A stretch of 24,882 nucleotides of DNA from CAYNST01 sp964399955 (GTDB lineage Bacteria; Pseudomonadota; Gammaproteobacteria; Pseudomonadales; Cellvibrionaceae). The stretch is from positions 1 through 24,882 of the forward strand of contig CAYNST010000046.1 in assembly GCA_964399955.1 (NCBI GenBank), written 5' to 3'. A program made the position numbers and the translations under genes. The notes beneath the pieces are model-generated. The model was not told the DNA's origin. It did no database searches and worked only from the letters and a program-made list of their open reading frames with translations. Positions 8,780 through 15,285 of the stretch are shown one piece after another (positions within the stretch are counted from its first letter, which is position 1; each line of letters starts with the position of its first letter).

Positions 8780-8796
8780 TTGGCCCTCTCTTTGCT
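8780..8796 (+). promoter_or_regulatory. Sigma-54 (RpoN) -24/-12 promoter for amiE-amiB
   Basis: The sequence TTGGCCCTCTCTTTGCT matches the sigma-54 consensus YTGGCACGNNNNTTGCW at all but two specified positions. The invariant GG (8782-8783) and GC (8794-8795) are exactly 10 bases apart. The predicted transcript start is near 8807, giving a leader of about 63 bases before amiE. Confidence 0.65.
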
Positions 8797-8869
8797 GAGT
8801 CTTTGGGTGATCACAGCCCCTTTGTTACCCAAACCCTGATTCTGCAACCCTCAAACAGGAGCCACCCGC

Positions 8870-9913
8870 ATGCGTCACGGCGACATATCCAGCAGCCCCG
8901 ATACCGTTGGAGTAGCGGTAGTTAACTACAAGATGCCTCGCCTGCATTCCCGGGAGGAAGTTCTGGAGAACGCCGGCAAGATTGCGCAAATGATCGTCGG
9001 CATGAAAAAGGGGCTTCCAGGTATGGACCTGGTGGTCTTCCCGGAGTACAGCACCATGGGCATCATGTACGATCATTCGGAGATGATGGCGACGGCCGCA
9101 ACCATTCCGGGAGACGAAACGGCGATATTCTCCAAGGCCTGCCGCGACGCCAATACCTGGGGCATATTCTCGCTGACCGGCGAGCGTCACGAAGACCACC
9201 CTGACAAGGCGCCCTACAACACCCTGGTACTGATCAACAGCCAGGGAGAGATAGTGCAGAAGTATCGGAAATGTATACCCTGGTGTCCCATTGAGGGCTG
9301 GTATCCCGGCGATCGAACCTATGTCACCGACGGCCCAAAGGGGATGAAGATCAGCCTCATCATTTGCGATGACGGTAATTACCCGGAAATCTGGCGAGAC
9401 TGCGCCATGCGCGGAGCCGAGCTGATTGTGCGCTGCCAGGGCTATATGTACCCCGCCAAAGAGCAGCAGATCATGATGGCAAAAACCATGGCCTGGGCCA
9501 ACAACTGTTACGTTGCCGTGGCCAACGCCACCGGCTTTGATGGCCTCTATTCCTATTTTGGCCACTCAGCCATCATAGGGTTTGACGGCCGAACCCTGGG
9601 CGAGTGTGGCGAGGAAGACATGGGCGTTCAATTTGCGCAGTTGTCCGTGTCACAGATCCGCGACGCCCGCAAGAATGACCAGTCTCAGAACCATTTGTTC
9701 AAATTACTCCGCCGCGGTTACACCGGTGTTTTCAACTCCGGCGACGGCGACAAAGGCGTGGCGGATTGCCCCTTCGATTTTTACCGGTCATGGGTCATGG
9801 ACGCGGAAAAAACTCGGGAACAGGTGGAAAAATTCACCCGCGGAACAATCGGGGTGGCCGATTGCCCTGTGGGCGAGCTGCCTTTTGAGGGCAAAGAGAA
9901 AACCTTGGGATAA
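8870..9913 (+). CDS. amiE: Aliphatic amidase (acylamide amidohydrolase)
   Basis: 347 residues, the usual length for AmiE. It hydrolyses short aliphatic amides such as acetamide and propionamide to the carboxylate and ammonia in the cytoplasm. The N-terminus MRHGDISSS and long central blocks match Pseudomonas aeruginosa AmiE as I remember it, with no visible indels over the first 170 residues. The nitrilase-superfamily triad is intact: Glu59 (FPEYS), Lys134 (YRK) and Cys166 (IICDD), plus Glu142 (PIEGWYPG). ATG 8870 follows AGGAG at 9 nt. Followed after 5 bases by the AAA+ gene, as amiE-amiB in Pseudomonas. The local regulators amiC and amiR and the transporter gene amiS are absent. A sigma-54 element and NtrC-like site upstream suggest nitrogen-limitation control. 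Formamidase AmiF is a close relative, but similarity favours AmiE. Confidence 0.95.
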   Translation: MRHGDISSSPDTVGVAVVNYKMPRLHSREEVLENAGKIAQMIVGMKKGLPGMDLVVFPEYSTMGIMYDHSEMMATAATIPGDETAIFSKACRDANTWGIFSLTGERHEDHPDKAPYNTLVLINSQGEIVQKYRKCIPWCPIEGWYPGDRTYVTDGPKGMKISLIICDDGNYPEIWRDCAMRGAELIVRCQGYMYPAKEQQIMMAKTMAWANNCYVAVANATGFDGLYSYFGHSAIIGFDGRTLGECGEEDMGVQFAQLSVSQIRDARKNDQSQNHLFKLLRRGYTGVFNSGDGDKGVADCPFDFYRSWVMDAEKTREQVEKFTRGTIGVADCPVGELPFEGKEKTLG

Positions 9914-9918
9914 TACCT

Positions 9919-11061
9919 GTGCCTTACATCAACGATTTGTTGCACGCCAACCAGCAACGAACCATTGCTCCGCAGACCGCGTCCCAACACCTGGCGCCGC
10001 CCCCCCGGACCGAAACGGCACGCGCCCCGCGCCTGGGCCCTTCTCGTTTCAGATTTGACCCCGCCCAGGTGCTCGGCGTGCTGCGGCAGAGAATTATTGG
10101 GCAGGAGCAGGTATTGGCCGAGATGGACGACCTGCTGCAGGTAGTCAAAGCCGACCTGGCCGACCCCGCCCGGCCACTGTACGTGGCCTTGCTGGCCGGC
10201 CCAACCGGGGTAGGTAAAAGCGGCTTGGTGGCACTGCTGGCGGAAACCGTGAGCGGGCGCAAAGACGCGCTTTGCCGAATTGATATGAACACTCTGGCCC
10301 AGGAGCACTACAGTGCGGCCCTGACCGGAGCGCCGCCGGGCTACGTCGGCAGCAAAGAGGGGCATACCCTGTTTGATATCCAAGCTGCGGAAGGCGACTT
10401 CAGCACGCCCGGTATCGTGCTCTTTGACGAAATTGAAAAAGCCAGCCCGGAGGTCATTCGCACGCTGCTCAGCATCATGGAGGAAGGTCAACTGCGGTTG
10501 ACCTCCGGCGGGCGCAGTATTAATTTCCGCAACTGCCTGATTTTCATGACCACCAACCTGGGTAGCCGCGATCTGCTAACCCCTGTCCCAGCCAACCGGC
10601 TACTGGGTCTGTTTGCGGCCAGGGGTTCGCGGCCGCGTCGTACCACAGCGGTTGAAACCACCGTCGAGAAACGCATCGAAGCCAGATTTGACCCAGAGTT
10701 CATTAACCGCATCGACCGCATTCTCATGTTCAAGCCCATTCGCCTACAGCATGCAGTACCGCTGGTGGACCTTGGACTGGAGCAACTCAATCAACGCCTG
10801 CGTAAAAAGGGCTGGCAGATAACCTTGACCCTCGCGGCCCGCCACGAAGTAGCTAAATGCGGATATGATGCGCGCTACGGTGCCAGGGGAATACGCAGAG
10901 CGCTGCGTCGCCTGGTGGAAGCTCCCGTGTCCCGATATCTGTTACAGGAGGATTGCCCAGCCCCCCGCCAGGAAAGGGCTGAGCAGAAGAAACCCCTGGC
11001 GCGAAAGGCAATTGGCGACTGGAGGGACGGCACCATCGTATTCACCGAACAGACCTTGTGA
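9919..11061 (+). CDS. amiB: AmiB-like AAA+ ATPase (Clp/ClpX-type single AAA domain)
   Basis: 380 residues from GTG 9919, five bases after the amiE stop. The overlap of its GGGA-type ribosome site with the end of amiE suggests coupled translation. Walker A is GPTGVGKS (residues 94-101), Walker B is LFDEIE (Asp170, Glu171), sensor 1 is FMTTNLGS, an Arg-finger region is RFDPEFINRID, and sensor 2 is GARGIRR near the C-terminus. This is the AAA_2 plus C-terminal small-domain arrangement of ClpA/ClpB second modules. There is no Clp N-domain, first AAA ring or zinc domain. Pseudomonas aeruginosa AmiB occupies the same place after amiE and is described as a Clp-like chaperone of poorly known role. 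The C-terminus is Lys/Arg/Glu-rich. The function is inferred to be a remodelling or assembly factor linked to the amidase. Confidence 0.85.
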   Translation: MPYINDLLHANQQRTIAPQTASQHLAPPPRTETARAPRLGPSRFRFDPAQVLGVLRQRIIGQEQVLAEMDDLLQVVKADLADPARPLYVALLAGPTGVGKSGLVALLAETVSGRKDALCRIDMNTLAQEHYSAALTGAPPGYVGSKEGHTLFDIQAAEGDFSTPGIVLFDEIEKASPEVIRTLLSIMEEGQLRLTSGGRSINFRNCLIFMTTNLGSRDLLTPVPANRLLGLFAARGSRPRRTTAVETTVEKRIEARFDPEFINRIDRILMFKPIRLQHAVPLVDLGLEQLNQRLRKKGWQITLTLAARHEVAKCGYDARYGARGIRRALRRLVEAPVSRYLLQEDCPAPRQERAEQKKPLARKAIGDWRDGTIVFTEQTL

Positions 11062-11106
11062 GTCTGAAAGCCCTCCCAAGTGGACAAAAAACGTTAGCGC
11101 TTCCGC

Positions 11107-11598
11107 TCAGCTCTGCTGCAGCAGCTTTTCTATGTCGTCTACCAAATCCTGCGGCTTGGTGGCCGAAGCGTAGCGCTTCACGACGGTGCCATCCCCGCTC
11201 ACAAGAAACTTGGTAAAGTTCCACTTGATGGCCTGGGTGCCCAGCAATCCGGGTGCGGCTTGTTTCAGGTGCACAAATAGCGTGTGGGCCTTGTCACCGT
11301 TGACGTCCACCTTTGCAAACATCGGAAAACTAACGCCATAGTCAAGCTCACAGAACTGCGAGATTTCTGCGCCTGTGCCCGGCTCCTGCCCTCCGAACTG
11401 ATTGCAGGGAAAGCCCAGTACTTGCAGGCCGCGTTGCTGATACGTTTGCCAAAGCTGCTCCAAACCGGTGTACTGCGGCGTATAACCGCATTTGCTGGCG
11501 GTATTGACGATCAGATAGGCCCGCGCAGGTAAATCAGCAAGCGTCAGTTGGCGACTGTCCAGCGTCTCAAGGGGAATTTCAAGCAGGGGTGATGTCAT
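11107..11598 (-). CDS. Glutathione peroxidase family (thiol peroxidase)
   Basis: 163 residues, typical length, no signal peptide, so cytoplasmic. It reduces hydrogen peroxide and alkyl hydroperoxides. Bacterial Cys-type members generally use thioredoxin rather than glutathione. The catalytic set is present: Cys37 in NTASKCGYTPQY, Gln71 in NQFGGQEPG, and Trp126-Asn127 in KWNFTKF. Cys83 (QFCELDYG) is in the position of the resolving cysteine, which favours thioredoxin as reductant. ATG at 11596-11598 follows GGAG at about 6 nt. It is convergent with amiB, with only 45 bases between the genes and no clear terminator there. The E. coli counterpart is btuE. Confidence 0.93.
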   Translation of the reverse strand: MTSPLLEIPLETLDSRQLTLADLPARAYLIVNTASKCGYTPQYTGLEQLWQTYQQRGLQVLGFPCNQFGGQEPGTGAEISQFCELDYGVSFPMFAKVDVNGDKAHTLFVHLKQAAPGLLGTQAIKWNFTKFLVSGDGTVVKRYASATKPQDLVDDIEKLLQQS

Positions 11599-11887
11599 AT
11601 TGAACTCCTATAAATGGATGAATAAGCCCTGGAATGCCTTGTTGCAGTTTTGCGCCGGTTTTACCTCAAAGCGCCTGATTCGCAAAATGTTTTCTAATCC
11701 CGGCGAGTCTACAACCACAGGCAATATTCGGTACAATGCTTCCTTTAACGCCAAAGCCTGCCCCGTCAAATTGGCGCCGGCAGTGCGAGTGTGCTGCAGA
11801 TAACCACCTATAACCCATTGCAACGGCTTGACTTGGCCCGGCAAAGCTCAGGTTGACCGCCATCGCACAAAATAACAGGTTGAACCC
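11599..11887. other. Divergent intergenic region between gpx and the GH3 gene
   Basis: 289 bases with short frames only. A TACAAT hexamer near 11733 could be a -10 box for the GH3 gene, but no matching -35 hexamer is visible. No LacI-type palindrome of the CelR kind was found. Confidence 0.4.
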
Positions 11888-14473
11888 ATGAACCCCAAAC
11901 TGATAACAATACTCGCTGTGCTGTTGAGCGCCGCCACCGGCTGCAGTAAATCAGACGACTCTGCAGCCACAGCCACAAAAGGCGTATCCAAAACGGCCGA
12001 GCCAACAACTGCCGTTGCCTGGCCTGCACTAAAAAGTGTGGTGGCTAAGGACCCGCAGATTGAGGCCAGAATCGACGAGCTTTTGCAACGCATGACGCTG
12101 GAAGAAAAAGTCGGGCAGATGATGCAGCCAGAGATTCGACAGGTTACACCCAAGGATTTCACAGAGTACCATTTGGGATCGGTTCTAAACGGTGGTGGAT
12201 CGACCCCGCACAATAACAAGTACGCCACGGCAGAGGACTGGGTGAAACTGGCGGACAGCTTCTGGCATGCGTCGGTCGACAAGAGCAACGGTCGGGTAGG
12301 AATCCCCATGATGTGGGGCTCGGATGCGGTTCACGGAGTGGGCAACGTTATTGGGGCCACCTTGTTTCCGCACAACATTGCCTTGGGTGCCACCCACAAC
12401 CCGGAGCTGATTCGCCAGGTCGGCGAAGTGACGGCGCGCGAAATTGCCGCCACCGGCCTGGACTGGAACTTCTCGCCCACGGTTGCGGTAGCAAGGGACG
12501 AACGATGGGGACGCGCCTATGAAGCCTATTCGGAAGACCCGGAAATTGTGGGGCTTTACGCCGGCGAGATGGTGACCGGCCTCCAGGGTAAAGGTGGCGC
12601 GGAAAACTGGCTCAACGAGCAACACGTGATTGCCACGGCCAAACACTGGATAGGTGACGGCGGCACAGATAAAGGCATTGACCGTGGCGATACCCTGGCC
12701 GACGAGCAGACACTGCGGGACGTTCACGGTGCCGGCTACTTCAGCGCCATTGAAGCGGGCGTACAGGTGGTTATGGCCTCCTTCACCACCTGGCAGGGCA
12801 CGCGCATGCACGGCCACCAATATCTGTTGACGGATGTCCTTAAAAAGCAGATGGGCTTTGACGGCTTTATTGTCGGCGACTGGAGTGGCCATGGCTTTAT
12901 TCCCGGCTGCTCTGCGCTGGACTGCCCGGCCACCATCAATGCCGGCCTGGATATGTTCATGGTGCCAGAGCCGGACTGGAAGACTCTGTTTCACAATACC
13001 GTCGAGCAGGCACGTGAAGGCGTCATTCCCATGACGCGCATCGATGACGCGGTGCGCCGCATTTTGCGCGTCAAGTTGCGCGCCGGCTTGTTTGAGCGGG
13101 GTGCCCCTTCTACCCGTGCCCTGGCAGGAGACACCAGCATCCTGGGCGCGCCGGCCCACCGCGCAGTCGCCCGCCAGGCAGTGCGCGAATCCCTGGTAAT
13201 GCTGAAAAACAAAAACGGTATTCTGCCCCTGTCGCCCAAGGCGAAGGTGCTGGTGGCGGGCGACGGCGCGCACAACATTGGCAAACAAACCGGCGGCTGG
13301 AGCATATCCTGGCAAGGCACAGGCAACAGCAATGACGACTTTCCAGGCGCCACCTCCATCTGGCAGGGTATAGAGCGCGCAGTTTCGGCGGCGGGCGGCT
13401 CGGCACACCTCAGCCCCGAAGGCTCATTTACTGACAAACCCGATGTTGCCATTGTGGTATTCGGCGAAGACCCTTACGCGGAAATGCAGGGCGATATTAC
13501 CCACACGCTCTACAAACCTCGCGACGCCAGTGACGCAGAACTGCTGGAAGGCTTGCGCGCCCAGGGGATTCCCGTGGTGTCCCTGTTCATTACCGGGCGG
13601 CCATTGACGGTCAACCGCGAACTGAACGCCTCTGACGCCTTTGTGGTGATTTGGCAGCCGGGCACCGAAGGCCAGGGCATAGCCGACGTTATCTTCCGCA
13701 ACGCCGCCGGCGAGGTACAGCACGACATGCGCGGCCGCTTGACATTCACCTGGCCCAAGCACCCTGACCAGGTGCCGATGAACCGGGGCGATGCCAATTA
13801 CGACCCGCTCTTCCCCTATGGTTACGGTCTGCGCTACATCGACACCGACAAACTGGGCGATGACCTGCCGCTGGTTGAGCTGGCATTGCCCCAGACGGAG
13901 GACCAGTTGGACATATTCATTCGCCGCCCAATTCCGCCTTTTGATATCGAGATAGTCGGCAATCAGAATGATCGGCAGGTCATGACCAGTAACAGCCAAA
14001 GAGTGTCCACGGTGCAGATTGAAGCGCTGGACCGCAATGAACAACAGGACATCCGCCGGGTTGTCTGGAATGGCAAAGGCCCTGGCCATGTCGCATTATT
14101 TGCCGAGGAACGCCTGGACCTCAGCCCATATCTGCAGGAAAAGGCCGCCCTGTCGTTTGACATCAAGGTGGATCAGCCGCCCACCAGCACCGCGTTTCTA
14201 CGGCTCGGCTGTGGCTCCTACTGCGCATCCGACATCGACTTTACCCAGCGTCTGCAAGCCCTGGCAAACCAGGGTTGGCAGTCGTTAAGCGTGGATCTGC
14301 GCTGCTTCCCCAACAGCGGTGCCAGCTTCGGTGTGATACAGCCCATTGAAGAATTCATCACCCAGACCCTGCAGCCCTTTGTGCTTTGGACGGAAAGCGC
14401 CATGGATGTCAGTTTTGGCGAGGTTCGCCTGGTAAAAGGCGAAGCGGCGGAAGCCACTCTTAGCTGCCAGTAA
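11888..14473 (+). CDS. GH3 exo-1,3/1,4-beta-glucosidase, ExoP type, outer-membrane lipoprotein
   Basis: 861 residues, close to the roughly 840 of Pseudoalteromonas ExoP and Cellvibrio Cel3-type enzymes. It should cleave terminal beta-glucosyl units from cellooligosaccharides or beta-glucans. The signal peptide ends in lipobox ATG-Cys19 with Ser at +2, consistent with outer-membrane anchoring. GH3 features include GIPMMWGSDAVHG, TAKHWIGDGGTDKG, and FIVGDW with nucleophile Asp331. Glu532 in GEDPYAEMQGD is in the acid/base position used by ExoP and barley ExoI. PHN, SPTVAVARDERWGR and GYGLRY blocks are also as expected. The last 170 or so residues form the extra ExoP-type galactose-binding-like jelly roll. 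ATG 11888 has only a weak AGG upstream. Monocistronic: a strong terminator follows. Confidence 0.93.
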   Translation: MNPKLITILAVLLSAATGCSKSDDSAATATKGVSKTAEPTTAVAWPALKSVVAKDPQIEARIDELLQRMTLEEKVGQMMQPEIRQVTPKDFTEYHLGSVLNGGGSTPHNNKYATAEDWVKLADSFWHASVDKSNGRVGIPMMWGSDAVHGVGNVIGATLFPHNIALGATHNPELIRQVGEVTAREIAATGLDWNFSPTVAVARDERWGRAYEAYSEDPEIVGLYAGEMVTGLQGKGGAENWLNEQHVIATAKHWIGDGGTDKGIDRGDTLADEQTLRDVHGAGYFSAIEAGVQVVMASFTTWQGTRMHGHQYLLTDVLKKQMGFDGFIVGDWSGHGFIPGCSALDCPATINAGLDMFMVPEPDWKTLFHNTVEQAREGVIPMTRIDDAVRRILRVKLRAGLFERGAPSTRALAGDTSILGAPAHRAVARQAVRESLVMLKNKNGILPLSPKAKVLVAGDGAHNIGKQTGGWSISWQGTGNSNDDFPGATSIWQGIERAVSAAGGSAHLSPEGSFTDKPDVAIVVFGEDPYAEMQGDITHTLYKPRDASDAELLEGLRAQGIPVVSLFITGRPLTVNRELNASDAFVVIWQPGTEGQGIADVIFRNAAGEVQHDMRGRLTFTWPKHPDQVPMNRGDANYDPLFPYGYGLRYIDTDKLGDDLPLVELALPQTEDQLDIFIRRPIPPFDIEIVGNQNDRQVMTSNSQRVSTVQIEALDRNEQQDIRRVVWNGKGPGHVALFAEERLDLSPYLQEKAALSFDIKVDQPPTSTAFLRLGCGSYCASDIDFTQRLQALANQGWQSLSVDLRCFPNSGASFGVIQPIEEFITQTLQPFVLWTESAMDVSFGEVRLVKGEAAEATLSCQ

Positions 14474-14486
14474 CTCCCCGGCGGAC

Positions 14487-14530
14487 TGCGCCGACCAATG
14501 ACCCCGTTGGTCGGCGCACCTCCTTCTTTT
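14487..14530 (+). terminator. Rho-independent terminator after the GH3 gene
   Basis: Perfect 12-bp stem TGCGCCGACCAA / TTGGTCGGCGCA (14487-14498 with 14507-14518), 8-base loop, then CCTCCTTCTTTTT. It lies 13 bases after the GH3 stop and separates that gene from the cytochrome gene. Confidence 0.9.
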
Positions 14531-14555
14531 TAAGTCACTCCGAATGAGGCCTATT

Positions 14556-14951
14556 GTGACGCGATTATTGTCGCCCGGACAGGGTGGCGCCTGTCACCCT
14601 GTCCTGTTTTGCCTGACGTTTGTGCTGATAAGCGGTTGCGGAAACAGCCGCGAGCGCGCACCCGAGGCGCCCATAACCGACCAAGAAACCCTGCTATCTC
14701 TGGGTCGAAGCCGATCCATGGCTTGTATGGGATGCCACGGCCCCCAAGGCGTATCCCGCATTGCCGCCAACCCCTCGCTTGCCGGCCTTTCGCAGGAGCA
14801 CCTGAGTCAACAGCTAAGGGCTTTTCGCAGTGGCGCACGCGCCAACCCGACCATGAGCTCGGTCGCGCGCAGCTTGAGTGATAACGATATAGCTGCACTG
14901 AGTCACTACTATGCCAGCTTGCCGTCTTCCGCAGAAACACCAGCGCCTTGA
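14556..14951 (+). CDS. Small class I cytochrome c lipoprotein
   Basis: 131 residues from GTG 14556, chosen because GAGG (14546-14549) lies 6 nt before it. The in-frame ATG at 14544 overlaps that site and has no ribosome site of its own. A lipoprotein signal ends in ISG-Cys28. One haem site, CMGCH (Cys57, Cys60, His61), and Met100 in NPTMSSVARSL fit a His/Met-ligated cytochrome resembling one half of cytochrome c4 or c553. It probably carries electrons while anchored in the periplasm or outer membrane. The donor and acceptor are unknown. It sits alone between a terminator and a promoter-bearing intergenic region. A role as redox partner for surface oxidative enzymes is only inference. Confidence 0.85.
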   Translation: MTRLLSPGQGGACHPVLFCLTFVLISGCGNSRERAPEAPITDQETLLSLGRSRSMACMGCHGPQGVSRIAANPSLAGLSQEHLSQQLRAFRSGARANPTMSSVARSLSDNDIAALSHYYASLPSSAETPAP

Positions 14952-15285
14952 CGCTTCTGCGCCAAGCCCTGCGGCCAGATTTTTCTCAATCCAACCCCAC
15001 GGCTGGCAACGACTGAGACGGCTTCACAGCCCGAAGAGTGACGGATATCACACTTTATGCACTTGCAAGCGCGACAAAACCGAACTATGTGACGCTCTCA
15101 AGTCAATGGTTAGCGCTTTGTTTTACAATGGCTGGGCTAACAAGCCTAACGATAAACAGCTCAAGCCTTGTGTCCGGCCCCCATCGCATTCTGCGTTCTT
15201 CATCCGGCCTCAATGCTCGCTCATTTATATTCAGCCATACAACTCTAAAACCCTGTAAAGGGGCACTCAGCACTGGGAGAAACCT
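14952..15285. other. Regulatory intergenic region before the polySer-malectin gene
   Basis: 334 bases, AT-richer than the genes. It contains a CRP-like palindrome (15034-15055), a half-site TGTGACG near 15088, and a TACAAT hexamer (15124-15129) that could be the -10 box. If so, transcription starts near 15136, with the CRP-like site centred about 91.5 bases upstream. No coding frame here is convincing. Confidence 0.5.
15034..15055 (+). promoter_or_regulatory. CRP/Vfr-like binding site
   Basis: The core GTGA-CGGATA-TCAC (15038-15051) has the exact GTGA-N6-TCAC geometry of CRP sites. The right arm extends to TCACA. It lies about 250 bases before the start codon of the polySer-malectin lipoprotein. 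The centre would be near -91.5 if TACAAT at 15124 is the -10, a helical phase used by class I CRP promoters. Confidence 0.55.

Larger units (their letters stand above)
8560..8869. other. Divergent intergenic region between GH-A-like gene and amiE
   Basis: 310 bases holding the start regions of two divergent genes. For amiE it contains an NtrC-like palindrome, a sigma-54 promoter element and a ribosome binding site (AGGAG, 9 nt before ATG 8870). I see no hairpin-plus-T-run leader of the kind AmiR antiterminates in Pseudomonas aeruginosa. No promoter for the minus-strand gene could be called. Confidence 0.6.

Noticed and set aside
8635..8869. Search for a Pseudomonas-type amiE leader terminator/antiterminator
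   Set aside because: No GC-rich stem followed by a T run was found before amiE, and amiC/amiR are absent, so AmiR-style antitermination was not called.
11600..11803. A 67-codon plus-strand frame upstream of the GH3 gene
   Set aside because: It begins inside the gpx leader, has no ribosome site and no recognisable content. More likely a promoter region.
12185..13408. A 407-codon minus-strand open frame
   Set aside because: Antisense to the GH3 gene, which has intact catalytic motifs across this span.
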